DNA of 64,000 bases, from NCBI RefSeq assembly GCF_026015985.1, contig NZ_CP110389.1, positions 1,582,001-1,646,000 on the forward strand, given 5' to 3'. The position numbers and the translations under genes are program-made. How positions within the stretch are numbered: position 1 is the stretch's first letter; every line of letters begins with the position of its first letter. The notes under the pieces are model-generated. The model had not been told where the DNA came from. It was given only the letters and a program-made list of their open reading frames with translations, and ran no database searches. Positions 18,824 to 28,117 of the stretch are shown here, piece by piece. The stretch is from Rhodopseudomonas sp. P2A-2r (GTDB taxonomy: Bacteria > Pseudomonadota > Alphaproteobacteria > Rhizobiales > Xanthobacteraceae).

Positions 18824-20080
18824 TCACAGGTAGCGGCCGGGCGAGAACGCGCTGACGTCGAAGGGCGGCGGCGCGCCGGCGATCATCGCCGCGATGGCGA
18901 CGCCTGTGCCGGGCCCTGTCGAGAGACCGATATGCTGGTGACCGATCGACAGCCAGAGGCCGGAATGCCGTGGTGCGGCTCCGATCATCGGCAGGCTGTC
19001 GGGCAAAGTCGGGCGTGCCCCGCGCCAGGGTTCGTCGACCGCCTCGCCGAATTCGGCGACGCCGCGCGCCAGCGGCACCACGGTATCGAGCTGAGCGAAC
19101 GACGATGGCGCATCCCGCTCGGTCAGCTCGACGCCGGTGGTGACGCGGACGCCTTGCTCCATCGGCGTCATGATGAAACTGTGTTCGAGGTCGTGGATGG
19201 GGCGAAACAGGGGACGCGCGGCATTCGGCCTGAAATGTTGATGGTAGCCGCGCTCGAACGCCATGGGTACCCGATAGCCGAGCGGCCGCAACAGGTCGGC
19301 GGACCACGGCCCCAGCGCCACCACGATGTGACGCGCGGTGAGCGCGCCGTTTGGCAGCATCACGCGCCAGCCGTCGCCGTCCGGCACGACGGCCTGAATG
19401 TCGGATTGACGCATCTGGCCGCCCGATCCCGCAAACATCCGCGCGTAAGACCTCACCAGTTCTGCGGGTGAATCGACGGATGCCGTATCGGTGTGCAGAA
19501 GTGCAGTCTTGTAGACCGGCAGGATATTCGGCTCGAGCGCCGAAATGCCCTGGCGATCGAGAATTTCGCTGCCGATCCCGTATTCGGCGAGGAACGCCTG
19601 CTCGGCCTTTGCTGCCTCCACGGCGTCGCTTCGCCATGCCTTCAGCCAGCCGGTCTCGCGGATGCGGTGTGCCGCATTCGCAGTGACGATCCACTCCCTG
19701 TGCAGCTTGAGTGATGCCGTGATCAGGCCGTGCAGGGCATCCGCCCGCGGTTTGGTGCGCGAAGGAGTTGCATTGGCGAGAAAACGGGCGAGCCATGGCG
19801 CATTGCGCGCAGACCACGCCGGGTCCCAGCGCAGCGCCGGGTCGCGATTCAACAGGTATTTCGGCAGCGCTTTCCAGAGCGCCGGCTTGTTGATGGGCAG
19901 GATCGACCCGCTGCTGAGAACCCCGGAATTGCCGTAGGACGTCTCGGAGCCCGGCTCGCGCCGGTCAATCAGCATGACCGACAGTCCGCGCTGCAACGCT
20001 GCATAGGCCGCAGATACGCCGACGATGCCGGCGCCCAACACGATGACATCCGCGTGGCTGTTTGTAACGTTGTCCGACAT
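18824..20080 (-). CDS. FAD-dependent oxidoreductase, D-amino-acid dehydrogenase (DadA)-like
   Basis: The product has 418 residues. An N-terminal Rossmann dinucleotide-binding motif VIVLGAGIVGVSAAYAALQRG is followed by IDRREPGSETSYGNSGVLS, as in DadA and related DAO-fold enzymes. Later HIVVALGPWSADLLRPLGYRVPM and the C-terminal GLWLSIGHQHIGLSTGPGTG complete the FAD site. It probably oxidises D-amino acids (or glycine/sarcosine-type substrates) and passes electrons to the respiratory chain. ATG 20080 has GGAG about 10 nt upstream. It lies 121 bp downstream of hemE on the same strand. Confidence 0.88.
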   Translation of the reverse strand: MSDNVTNSHADVIVLGAGIVGVSAAYAALQRGLSVMLIDRREPGSETSYGNSGVLSSGSILPINKPALWKALPKYLLNRDPALRWDPAWSARNAPWLARFLANATPSRTKPRADALHGLITASLKLHREWIVTANAAHRIRETGWLKAWRSDAVEAAKAEQAFLAEYGIGSEILDRQGISALEPNILPVYKTALLHTDTASVDSPAELVRSYARMFAGSGGQMRQSDIQAVVPDGDGWRVMLPNGALTARHIVVALGPWSADLLRPLGYRVPMAFERGYHQHFRPNAARPLFRPIHDLEHSFIMTPMEQGVRVTTGVELTERDAPSSFAQLDTVVPLARGVAEFGEAVDEPWRGARPTLPDSLPMIGAAPRHSGLWLSIGHQHIGLSTGPGTGVAIAAMIAGAPPPFDVSAFSPGRYL

Positions 20081-20201
20081 CGCCGCTATTCTCCAAGACT
20101 CGGTACGCATGTCCGGCCGTGATCGACCGGCAACAGGGGGGCCTCGACATCTATCCAGTCCCTGCCGAGAATTGGGAAGGCAACTAACGTGCCCGTTTGG
20201 C

Positions 20202-21248
20202 TCAGCCGCGATAATCCCGCACGCGCTTGACCATCTGCTCGACATGGGCGATCGGCGTTTCCGGCTGGATGCCGTGGCCGAGGTTGAAAATCAGGCGGCC
20301 CGCCGCGTAATTCGCCAGCACGTCGTCAACGGCGCGGTCGAGTGCGCCGCCGCCAGCGATCAGCACCAGCGGGTCGAGATTGCCCTGTACCGCAACCTTG
20401 CTTTGCACCCGCTCGCGGATGAAGGCCGGCTCGGCGGCCCAGTCGATGCTGACGCCGTCGATGCCGGTGGTCGCCACATAGTTCGGCAACTGCGCGCCGG
20501 CGCCGCGCGGAAAACCGATGATCTTCGCGCCCGGCACTTTGGCGCGCACGCCATCGACGATGCGTTTGGTCGGCTCCACCGACCAGCGCTGGAATTCGCG
20601 CGGCGGCAACACGCCGGCCCAAGTGTCGAAGATCTGCAGCACGTCGGCGCCGGCCTGCAACTGGCGCAGCAGATATTCGATCGAGTTCTCGACGATGGTG
20701 TCGATGATGGCGGCAAAGGCGTCGGGATGGCGATAGGCCATCATCCGCGCCGGTGCCTGGTCGGGCGTGCCCTGACCGGCCACCATGTAGGTCGCCACCG
20801 TCCACGGCGCGCCGCAAAAGCCGATCAGCGCAATCCTGGAATCGAGTTCAACGCGCACCCGGCGCAGCGCCTCGAATACCGGCTCCAACTTGCTGAAGTC
20901 GGCCTCGCGCGCCAGCGTGGTGACCTTGTCCGGCGTGTCGAGTGGATCGAGCCGCGGGCCTTCGCCAACCTCGAAGCGCACGGCGCGACCGAGCGCATGG
21001 GGGATGACCAGAATGTCGGAGAAGATGATCGCGGCGTCGAAGCCGAAGCGCCGGATCGGCTGCAGCGTGACCTCGGCGGCGAAATCCGGATTGAAGCACA
21101 GGTCGAGGAAGCCGCCCGCCTTAGCGCGGACCTCGCGATATTCCGGCAGATAGCGACCGGCTTGTCGCATCATCCACAGCGGCGGCACGGCCTGACGCTG
21201 GCCGGCGAGGACGTCGAGAAACGGCTTGTTGGTGAGGGACTGGTTCAA
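20202..21248 (-). CDS. hemE: Uroporphyrinogen decarboxylase
   Basis: Converts uroporphyrinogen III to coproporphyrinogen III in the cytoplasm, for heme, and for bacteriochlorophyll if made. It has 348 residues from TTG 21248 (GGAAG 7 nt upstream). The protein shows [18 protein letters not shown] (substrate-binding Arg loop), FFSDIL-type [14 protein letters not shown] with the catalytic Asp, [14 protein letters not shown] and QIFDTWAG. Length is standard. It is divergent from hemF, so two consecutive pathway steps share a 196-bp promoter region. Confidence 0.96.
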   Translation of the reverse strand: MNQSLTNKPFLDVLAGQRQAVPPLWMMRQAGRYLPEYREVRAKAGGFLDLCFNPDFAAEVTLQPIRRFGFDAAIIFSDILVIPHALGRAVRFEVGEGPRLDPLDTPDKVTTLAREADFSKLEPVFEALRRVRVELDSRIALIGFCGAPWTVATYMVAGQGTPDQAPARMMAYRHPDAFAAIIDTIVENSIEYLLRQLQAGADVLQIFDTWAGVLPPREFQRWSVEPTKRIVDGVRAKVPGAKIIGFPRGAGAQLPNYVATTGIDGVSIDWAAEPAFIRERVQSKVAVQGNLDPLVLIAGGGALDRAVDDVLANYAAGRLIFNLGHGIQPETPIAHVEQMVKRVRDYRG

Positions 21249-21366
21249 GCGGGGCTTCCGTGGTTGATCGCGAAGTGCGCGTGTTGCTCTGATACACTGC
21301 TGCCGGACCGTTGGCGAGATCCGCAAGCGCGGCAATCCGAAGGCTATCGGCATGGCAAACCTTTGT

Positions 21367-21388
21367 TTTATCTCAAAAATCCGATAAA
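21367..21388. promoter_or_regulatory. Inverted repeat in the hemE-hemF divergent promoter
   Basis: TTTATC-N10-GATAAA is the only clear dyad in this GC-rich 196-bp intergenic region and stands out by base composition. It may be a regulator site or a promoter -10 element for one gene. No match to the known Irr, Fur or FNR consensus is evident. Confidence 0.35.
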
Positions 21389-21444
21389 GCCTTGCGTTAT
21401 GGCGTGGCGGCGAGCCCGGCCGGCCTGTACCGAACCAACTGGCG

Positions 21445-22344
21445 ATGACCGACATGACCCTTGATTCAGAAAACTCCGGCGTCGCCGAACAACGACGCGC
21501 CCGAGCAAAAGTCTGGTTTGAATCCCTGCGCGACCGGATCTGCGCCGAGGTCGAAGCGCTGGAGCGCGAGGCGCCGCCGGAACTGTTTTCGGGCGCGCCT
21601 GCCACCTTCACCTACAAGCCCTGGACGCGGGCGACCGGGACCGGCGGCGGGACGGGCGGTTTCCTCAGCGGCGGGCGGCTGTTCGAGAAGATCGGCATCC
21701 ACACCTCGTCGGCCAATGGCAGGCTGTCGCCGGAGATGGCCCAGAAGCTCCCCGGTGAAGGTACGCAGCTGGACTATGTCTCCACCAGCATCAGCCTGAT
21801 CATGCATCCGCGCAGCCCGCGGGTGCCGACCGTGCACATGAACACGCGTTTCCTCTCCACCGCACAGAGCTGGTTTGGCGGCGGCGCGGATCTCACGCCC
21901 ATGCTGCCGGAGCAGCGGCGCGACGATGCGCTCGACGCGCAGACCTTCCACGCTGCGATGCGGCGGGCCTGCGATGCCCACGACCCCGCTTACTACGAGA
22001 AGTTTAAGGCGTGGGCGGATACGTACTTCTTCCTGCCGCATCGCGGTCAGGCACGGGGTGTCGGCGGAATCTTTTACGATCATCTCAACACCGGCGATTT
22101 CGACAAGGATTTTGCCTTCACGCGCGATGTCGGCGACGCCTTTCTGGATGTCTATCCAAGGATCGTGCGCGCCCGCATGCTGGAACCATGGACCGACGCC
22201 GAGCGCGAACAGCAGCTTGCCTGCCGCGGCCTCTATGTCGAATTCAACCTGCTGTATGACAAGGGCACCATGTTCGGCCTGCAAACCGGCGGCAATATCG
22301 AGACCATCCTGAGTTCGATGCCGCCTCTGGTGAGCTGGTCATGA
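21445..22344 (+). CDS. hemF: Coproporphyrinogen III oxidase, aerobic
   Basis: Oxygen-dependent oxidative decarboxylation of coproporphyrinogen III to protoporphyrinogen IX, the step after HemE. It has 299 residues. Conserved features are the Gly-rich [77 protein letters not shown] and [33 protein letters not shown]. The N-terminal Gly loop is a variant form without the usual MSVMRG. ATG 21454 is an alternative start. The stop overlaps the tspO start (ATGA, 22341). Confidence 0.95.
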   Translation: MTDMTLDSENSGVAEQRRARAKVWFESLRDRICAEVEALEREAPPELFSGAPATFTYKPWTRATGTGGGTGGFLSGGRLFEKIGIHTSSANGRLSPEMAQKLPGEGTQLDYVSTSISLIMHPRSPRVPTVHMNTRFLSTAQSWFGGGADLTPMLPEQRRDDALDAQTFHAAMRRACDAHDPAYYEKFKAWADTYFFLPHRGQARGVGGIFYDHLNTGDFDKDFAFTRDVGDAFLDVYPRIVRARMLEPWTDAEREQQLACRGLYVEFNLLYDKGTMFGLQTGGNIETILSSMPPLVSWS

Positions 22345-22847
22345 GCGATCGCGGTCCCGCCCCGGAACGACGCAGTGTCTGGAAACCGGCGCTGGTCGCC
22401 ACGGTTGTTGCCGTCATGGTTATAACGATTGGTGGCCTGCTGACCGATGTCGGCCCTTGGTATCAAAATCTCCGCAAGCCATCGTGGCAGCCGCCGAACT
22501 GGCTGTTCGGTCCAACGTGGACGACGATATTCGTGCTGGCGGTCATCTCGGCGACATTGGCCTGGCGCAACGCGACCGATGCCGCGACGCAGCGCCAGGT
22601 GATCGTCCTGTTCGTGCTCAACGCATGTCTGAACGTGCTGTGGAGCGCGCTGTTCTTTGCCCTGCGGCGGCCGGACTGGGCCTTGTGGGAGGTCGGATTC
22701 CTGTGGCTGTCCATTGTGCTGCCGATGATCGTGACATGGCGCCTGTCGCGGGTGGCAGGCCTCTGCCTGCTGCCGTATCTCCTGTGGGTTTCCTTCGCTG
22801 CGTTCCTGAACTTCACCGTGGTTCGTCTCAACGCGCCGTTTGGCTGA
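22341..22847 (+). CDS. tspO: TspO/MBR-family tryptophan-rich sensory protein
   Basis: This is a 168-residue membrane protein with five hydrophobic helices and the family signature WYQNLRKPSWQPPNWLFGPTWT, plus conserved Trp-rich NACLNVLWSALFFALRRPDWAL. TspO proteins bind porphyrins; in Rhodobacter TspO modulates photosynthesis genes in response to oxygen and tetrapyrrole intermediates. Translational coupling to hemF by ATGA overlap ties it to the coproporphyrinogen-oxidase step. Confidence 0.93.
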   Translation: MSDRGPAPERRSVWKPALVATVVAVMVITIGGLLTDVGPWYQNLRKPSWQPPNWLFGPTWTTIFVLAVISATLAWRNATDAATQRQVIVLFVLNACLNVLWSALFFALRRPDWALWEVGFLWLSIVLPMIVTWRLSRVAGLCLLPYLLWVSFAAFLNFTVVRLNAPFG

Positions 22848-22864
22848 TACGGACCCGGCAGCTA

Positions 22865-23539
22865 TCAAGCCGTCGGGGCTGACGGCGGGCGCGCCAGCTT
22901 GACCGCGCAGGACAGTTCGATGTTGAGCGTGAATGCAGCCGCGCCTTCGTCGACGATCCGTTGCGGGCTGTCAGCCAGGCTGCCAGCGCGGTCGATGGCG
23001 TTGCGGTAGTCGCTCTTCAGCCCGTCGAGGTCCGGATAGGCCGGGAAGTCGTAGAACGACAGTTCGGGCGGCTGCAGACCCGGCGATGCGGCAAGGAGTC
23101 GCTTGAGAATCTGGCCGCCGCTGAGATCGCCGAGGTAGCGCGTATAGGCGTGCGCGATCAGCCTAGCCCCGTCGCCTTCGGCGCAGGCGGCGATGCGCTC
23201 CGCATAGGCCTTGCCTTCCGGTAGCAGCGGGACAGTGGAGAAGTCGCCATGGCAAAGCGCGTTGAGATCGGCTTCGAGCGCGGTCGCGCGGTCCAGTCCA
23301 TAGGCCGCGAGTTCGCCGAGAGCCGCCTTGTCGCGGTGCCGTTCAAGGCCGCTTTCCAGAGCCCGGTAGGCCGGCAGCAGATTGCGCTGCAGCAGGATGT
23401 AGTCCGAGCGGCTGGCCTGTCCGCGCAACAGTTCGCGAATGATGCCAGATCGTTCGGCCTCGGCATGCAGGGTTTTGGTGCTGAAATAGAGCGCGTTCAC
23501 CACGCTTGATATATCGCTTGCGGTCGTCGTTCCCGTCAT
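22865..23539 (-). CDS. Heme oxygenase, biliverdin-producing
   Basis: The product has 224 residues. The proximal heme-ligand His is at residue 25 in TKTLHAEAERSGI, and the distal-helix glycine motif TRYLGDLSGGQILKRLL is intact, as in canonical heme oxygenases. It cleaves heme to biliverdin, CO and iron, serving either iron recovery or bacteriophytochrome chromophore supply. GGGAG precedes the ATG. It is convergent with tspO (17-bp gap), so it sits within the tetrapyrrole group but is transcribed separately. No phytochrome gene is in view. Confidence 0.92.
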   Translation of the reverse strand: MTGTTTASDISSVVNALYFSTKTLHAEAERSGIIRELLRGQASRSDYILLQRNLLPAYRALESGLERHRDKAALGELAAYGLDRATALEADLNALCHGDFSTVPLLPEGKAYAERIAACAEGDGARLIAHAYTRYLGDLSGGQILKRLLAASPGLQPPELSFYDFPAYPDLDGLKSDYRNAIDRAGSLADSPQRIVDEGAAAFTLNIELSCAVKLARPPSAPTA

Positions 23540-23648
23540 GGCGTCTCCCGGGGCGTCGCATTGTCCACGCCGTCACTTGGTTGTCGCGTCACCATATAGA
23601 TATCGTCGCAGGACGCCACGGCGGTTGCCGCTCGCGGCGCCTCGACCT

Positions 23649-24620
23649 CTAGGGTCGTGGGTCGCCGCCGACCGTCGCCCGGGTCAGCCGTAGCCGGTTG
23701 TGGGTGCGCGGCAGGAATTGCGCACCGCTGGCGCCGAGGAAGTCGCGCATCGCCAGCGCCGGCGGCAGCAGCACCTTGTCCTTGCGGTTGACCACAAACC
23801 ATTGCCGGATCACCGGCAGGCCGGTCACGTCCAGCGCCACCAGCCGGCGTTCGTCGAGTTCGGTGGCTACCGTATGCGCCGAGATGAAGGCGATGCCGAG
23901 TCCGGCGATGACGGCCTGCTTGATGGTCTCGTTGCTGCTCATCTCCATGCCGAGCGGCGGACGGATGCGGGCGGATTCGAACAGCTGTTCCATCAGGCCG
24001 CGGGTGCCGGAGCCGGGTTCGCGGGTCAGGAACGTCTCGCTGGCGAGATCGCTCGGCGCGAGCTGCGCCTTGCGCGCCAGCCGGTGCTTGGTCGGCGCGA
24101 TGATGACATGGGGATGATCGCCGATCAGGTGCACGTCCATCTCGATGTCCACCGGCGGGCGGCCCATGATCGCGATGTCGAGATCGTAGCCGCGCAAGGC
24201 CGCGCCGATCTCCTTGCGATTGCCGATGGTCAGGGTGATCTCGACCTTCGGATGCAGCTTCTGGAACCCGGAGATCGCGAACGGAACGAAGTATTTTGCG
24301 GTCGAGACCGCGCCGACGGAAATCCGTCCGGCGGTGACGCCGGCCATCATCTCCAGCGATGTGGCACAGGCAGCCATCGCCGCCTCGATACGCTCGGCCA
24401 GCGCCAGCACCTCACGGCCGGCATCGGTCAGAAGCATGCCGTCGCTGCTGCGCTGGATCAGCGGCAGCCCGGCCAGCGCCTGCAGGTTGCGCAGCTGCAG
24501 CGTCACCGCCGGCTGCGTCAGGTGCAGTCTGCCCGCTGCAGCGGTGATGCTGCCGCTGGCGGCGACGGCGGCCAGCGCGCGCAGCTGCCGGATCGAGATG
24601 TCGCGAAAGCGCTCCGTCAT
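23649..24620 (-). CDS. cbbR: LysR-type regulator of the Calvin-cycle operon
   Basis: The product has 323 residues. The N-terminal HTH reads ISIRQLRALAAVAASGSITAAAGRLHLTQPAVTLQLRNLQ. The C-terminal effector domain includes VGAVSTAKYFVPFAISGF, LTIGNRKEIGAALRGYDLDIAIMGRPP and SSNETIKQAVIAGLGIAFISAHTV, typical of CbbR. It is divergent from cbbF with a 156-bp promoter region, the standard arrangement. A TATAAT overlaps the start codon region, so the start or leader length is uncertain. Confidence 0.93.
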   Translation of the reverse strand: MTERFRDISIRQLRALAAVAASGSITAAAGRLHLTQPAVTLQLRNLQALAGLPLIQRSSDGMLLTDAGREVLALAERIEAAMAACATSLEMMAGVTAGRISVGAVSTAKYFVPFAISGFQKLHPKVEITLTIGNRKEIGAALRGYDLDIAIMGRPPVDIEMDVHLIGDHPHVIIAPTKHRLARKAQLAPSDLASETFLTREPGSGTRGLMEQLFESARIRPPLGMEMSSNETIKQAVIAGLGIAFISAHTVATELDERRLVALDVTGLPVIRQWFVVNRKDKVLLPPALAMRDFLGASGAQFLPRTHNRLRLTRATVGGDPRP

Positions 24621-24776
24621 TATAACGTTTTCTTCTGTACATGAGCGGAAGTCGCAAATTCACTTATTTCGACGCGGCGGTCAATATCTGTGGGCAACCG
24701 GCGCGACAGCCCCAGGCCGCGCCTATGCAGCAGCCGCTGCGTGCCAAAAGAGGCACGATGCATTCGGGAGACCAAG
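24621..24776. promoter_or_regulatory. cbbR-cbbF divergent promoter region
   Basis: This 156-bp region contains the cbb operon promoter and presumably CbbR binding sites (T-N11-A type). The AT-rich part TTATAACGTTTTCTTCTGTA and CGCAAATTCACTTATTTCGA near the cbbR end is the best candidate operator zone. Exact sites cannot be assigned by eye. GGGAG lies 7 nt before the cbbF ATG. Confidence 0.5.
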
Positions 24777-25784
24777 ATGATCGATGAGACGACGCTGCTT
24801 CGGCACACCAGCGCCTATGCCGGGCAGGATTCGCTGCGTCTCGCAGTGGCCGCTGCGGTGGACGCGTTTGCGGCTGCCTCGATCGAGATCTCCGAACTGA
24901 TCGGCCGCGGTCCGCTGGCCGGGATCACCGGGCAGGCGCATGGCGCCATCAACGCCGACGGCGACGTTCAGAAGGACCTCGACGTCCGCGCCGACCAGAT
25001 CATTCGCCGTGCGCTCGCCGCGGTGCCCTGCGCGGCGTTGGCCTCGGAAGAGGCCGAAGCGCCGGAACCGGGCGACGTGTCGGCGCCGATTTCGATCGCC
25101 TATGACCCGCTCGATGGTTCGTCGAACATTGAGACCAACATGACCGTCGGCACGATCTTTTCGATCATGCCGGCATCATCGGGCGATGCACCGTTCTCTG
25201 CAAAAGGCAGCGCCCAACTCGCCGCCGGCTTCGTGGTCTATGGCCCGCAGACATCCATGGTGCTGACGCTTGGCGACGGCGTCGATATCTTTACGCTCGA
25301 TCGCGCCAAGCGCTCCTACAGGCTGATCCGGCGGCGCGTGCAGATTCCGGTCGAGCGCGCCGAATTCGCCATCAATGCCTCGAACCACCGTCACTGGGAA
25401 CAGCCGGTGCGCGATTTCGTCGAGGAATGCCTGGCCGGCACCGACGGGCCGCGCAGCAAGAACTTCAACATGCGCTGGATCGCGTCGCTGGTGGCGGAGG
25501 CCTATCGCATCCTGATCCGCGGCGGTGTGTTCCTGTATCCGTCCGACGCGCGCGACGGTTACGCCGACGGCCGGTTGCGGCTGCTGTACGAGGCGCATCC
25601 CATGGCCTTCATCATGGAACAGGCCGGTGGTGGCGCCACCACAGGCCGCGAGCGCATTCTCGACCTCGCGCCCTCGGCAATCCACCAGCGTGTGCCGCTG
25701 ATCATGGGCTCGATCGACAAGGTGCAGCGCATCCAGCAACTGCATCTCGATCCCGCGCCGCGCTGCAGCCAGTCCGGTGTCTGA
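24777..25784 (+). CDS. cbbF: Fructose-1,6-bisphosphatase class I, Calvin cycle (first copy)
   Basis: Hydrolyses fructose-1,6-bisphosphate (and often sedoheptulose-1,7-bisphosphate) in RuBP regeneration. It has 335 residues. Metal-binding acidic motifs are [10 protein letters not shown] and the block [22 protein letters not shown]. Substrate-binding [53 protein letters not shown] and [20 protein letters not shown] follow. It is the first gene of the operon. A second, diverged cbbF follows after a 405-bp gap. Confidence 0.95.
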   Translation: MIDETTLLRHTSAYAGQDSLRLAVAAAVDAFAAASIEISELIGRGPLAGITGQAHGAINADGDVQKDLDVRADQIIRRALAAVPCAALASEEAEAPEPGDVSAPISIAYDPLDGSSNIETNMTVGTIFSIMPASSGDAPFSAKGSAQLAAGFVVYGPQTSMVLTLGDGVDIFTLDRAKRSYRLIRRRVQIPVERAEFAINASNHRHWEQPVRDFVEECLAGTDGPRSKNFNMRWIASLVAEAYRILIRGGVFLYPSDARDGYADGRLRLLYEAHPMAFIMEQAGGGATTGRERILDLAPSAIHQRVPLIMGSIDKVQRIQQLHLDPAPRCSQSGV

Positions 25785-26189
25785 GAGAGTCCGGGCGACC
25801 GAGTGACGCAGAATTGCCCGCTCAGGTCCGTTGCCGAGCTGGCGCGCAGACACCTTCCAGGTGACACCCGCCTGCGCGCAACACTAGTCGCAATCCTGTA
25901 GTAGTAGAGTTGAGCCCTGCATTGAGGGCGTTGCGCGCCGTCGTGACCGCTTCGCGGCACGCTGCAGGTGGATGCCGACGTCGGTGAAGCCGCAACGGTG
26001 GCGATTTCGGCTTCCCTGTGTTTGCCCCATTCCAGGTCGGTTGCGCACCCTCGCAGTCCATAAGAAATACTTTGACCAGATCAAAGATAACGAAATTTCC
26101 CTAATTTAACGGATTGCGCTGTTGTGCGTCTCGACGGTCGATTGATCGCGCAGGGATGACGCCCCGCAGAGGGCAGACAGGGAACGATC
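25785..26189. other. 405-bp gap between the two cbbF genes
   Basis: No gene is supported. The distal part is AT-richer, with AATACTTTGACCAGATCAAAGATAAC (split here for brevity: dyad TTTGA-N5-TCAAA at about 26070-26084) and AATTTCCCTAATTTAACGG, which could be a second promoter. A dyad with 5-nt spacing is one base short of an FNR site. This suggests cbbF2-cbbP and downstream genes may have their own start point. Confidence 0.4.
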
Positions 26190-27227
26190 ATGGACTCGCG
26201 CATGACCTTGCGTTGCTATCTCGCGGATGCGGTCTTGCGCATGCCGGACGGTGCCGCGGTGGCGACGGTGATCGCAGCGATTGCTGGCTCCGCCGTCGAC
26301 CTAGCCGCGCTGATTGCCGACGGGCCGCTTGCCGGCATCACCGGCGCAGATGGCGATGTCAATTCGGACGGCGATCGGCAGAAGGACATCGATCTTGCCG
26401 CCGACCAAATGATGCGCCGCGCGCTGCGGGCCTGTCCGGTCGCCGCCGTATTGTCCGAGGAGCTGGCGATGCCGGAACTGCTCGATGCCGACGCGCCGCT
26501 GTGCGTCGCGATCGATCCGCTCGACGGCTCCGCCAATCTCGCCAACAACATTTCGGTCGGCACCATCTTCTCGATCCGCCGCCGCGGCAACGATGTGCTC
26601 TCGACCTTCTTCGAGCCCGGCACAGCGCAATGTGCCGCCGGTTTCGTGGTCTATGGGCCGCAGACGACGCTGGTCCTGGCGCTCGATGGCCGCGTCGACA
26701 TCTTCATTATCGACCGCCGCACCCAGCAATTCGTCCTGATCCAGCGCGATGCGCGGATCGCGCCCGACACGCCGGAATTCGCCATCAATGCCTCCAACCG
26801 TCGGCACTGGCACGGTCCGGTGCGCGCCTATATCGACGAATGTCTCGCGGGTACCACCGGCGATCGCGGCACGGATTTCAACATGCGCTGGATCGGTTCG
26901 CTGGTCGCGGAGTCCCTCCGCATCCTGACGCGCGGCGGAGTGTTCCTCTATCCGGCCGATGCGCGCCCGGGCTATCGCGAGGGCCGGCTGCGGCTGCTCT
27001 ACGAAGCCCATCCGATGGCACTGGTGATGGAATGGGCCGGAGGTGCCGCGACCACAGGACGCCGGCGGATTCTCGAACTCGCAGCAAAGTCGCCGCATCA
27101 GCGGGTGCCGTTGATCATGGGCTCGACGCGCGGCGTGCGCGACGTCGTTGCCATCCACGAGGGCATCGAGCCGATGTTCGACAATAGCGACGCACCGCTG
27201 TTCGCGCGGCGTGGCCTGTTTCGCTGA
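26190..27227 (+). CDS. cbbF: Fructose-1,6-bisphosphatase class I, Calvin cycle (second, diverged copy)
   Basis: The product has 345 residues, aligning along its full length with the preceding cbbF. Acidic metal motifs are kept (VLSEELAMPE and AIDPLDGSANLANNISVGTIFSI, with SSN changed to SAN). [58 protein letters not shown] and [17 protein letters not shown] are all conserved. The catalytic groups look complete, so it is probably active. The adjacent duplicate may differ in regulation or in preference for fructose- or sedoheptulose-bisphosphate. It is 14 bp upstream of cbbP. Confidence 0.93.
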   Translation: MDSRMTLRCYLADAVLRMPDGAAVATVIAAIAGSAVDLAALIADGPLAGITGADGDVNSDGDRQKDIDLAADQMMRRALRACPVAAVLSEELAMPELLDADAPLCVAIDPLDGSANLANNISVGTIFSIRRRGNDVLSTFFEPGTAQCAAGFVVYGPQTTLVLALDGRVDIFIIDRRTQQFVLIQRDARIAPDTPEFAINASNRRHWHGPVRAYIDECLAGTTGDRGTDFNMRWIGSLVAESLRILTRGGVFLYPADARPGYREGRLRLLYEAHPMALVMEWAGGAATTGRRRILELAAKSPHQRVPLIMGSTRGVRDVVAIHEGIEPMFDNSDAPLFARRGLFR

Positions 27228-27241
27228 GCGGGAACGATCAC

Positions 27242-28117
27242 ATGTCACGCAGCTATCCGATCATTTCGATCACCGGCTCGTCCGGCGCCGGCACAACCTC
27301 GGTGAAGAAGACGTTCGAGAACATCTTTCGTCGCGAACGCGTCAGCGCGGCGTATATCGAGGGCGACGCCTTCCATCGCTACAACCGCGCCGAGATGCGC
27401 AGCAAGATTTTCGAGGAAGGCGAGCGGGGCAACAAGCATTTCAGCCACTTCAGCCCCGAGACCAACCTGTTCGAGGAACTGGAGAAGGTGTTCCGCGACT
27501 ATGGCGAGTCCGGCACCGGCACCACGCGGCATTACGTCCATGATGATGACGAAGCGAAGCTCTATGGCGCGGCCCCCGGCACCTTCACCGACTGGGGACC
27601 GCTGCCGGAAGGCTCGGATCTGCTGTTCTACGAGGGGCTGCATGGCGCCGTGGTGACCGACAAGGTCAACATCGCTCAGCATGCCGACCTCAAGATCGGC
27701 GTCGTGCCGGTGATCAATCTGGAATGGATCCAGAAGCTGCACCGCGACCGCGGCGATCGCGGCTACACCCAGGAGGCGGTGACCGACACCATCCTGCGCC
27801 GGATGCCGGACTACGTGAACTACATCTGTCCGCAATTCGCCGAGACCGACATCAACTTCCAGCGCGTGCCGACCGTCGACACCTCGAACCCCTTCATCGC
27901 GCGCTGGATCCCGACGCCCGACGAATCGATGGTGGTGATCCGGCTGAAGAATCCGCGCGGCATCGATTTTCCCTATCTGCTGTCGATGATCCCCAACAGC
28001 TTCATGTCGCGCGCCAATTCGATCGTGATCCACGGCGCCAAGCTCGATCTGGCGATGCAGCTCATCCTAACCCCGCTGATCCTCCAATTGATGGAACGCA
28101 AGAGGCGCACGGTATGA
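27242..28117 (+). CDS. cbbP: Phosphoribulokinase
   Basis: ATP-dependent conversion of ribulose-5-phosphate to RuBP, the committed CO2-acceptor step. It has 291 residues of the proteobacterial octameric type. P-loop GSSGAGTTS lies at residues 12-20, catalytic-base region [12 protein letters not shown], then [16 protein letters not shown] and [13 protein letters not shown] (Walker B-like), and [14 protein letters not shown]. It overlaps the transketolase start by ATGA. Confidence 0.96.
   Translation: MSRSYPIISITGSSGAGTTSVKKTFENIFRRERVSAAYIEGDAFHRYNRAEMRSKIFEEGERGNKHFSHFSPETNLFEELEKVFRDYGESGTGTTRHYVHDDDEAKLYGAAPGTFTDWGPLPEGSDLLFYEGLHGAVVTDKVNIAQHADLKIGVVPVINLEWIQKLHRDRGDRGYTQEAVTDTILRRMPDYVNYICPQFAETDINFQRVPTVDTSNPFIARWIPTPDESMVVIRLKNPRGIDFPYLLSMIPNSFMSRANSIVIHGAKLDLAMQLILTPLILQLMERKRRTV

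Noticed and set aside
26070..26084. TTTGA-N5-TCAAA dyad before cbbF2 as an FNR site
   Set aside because: Half-site spacing is one base too short for FNR/FixK binding; left as an unassigned dyad.
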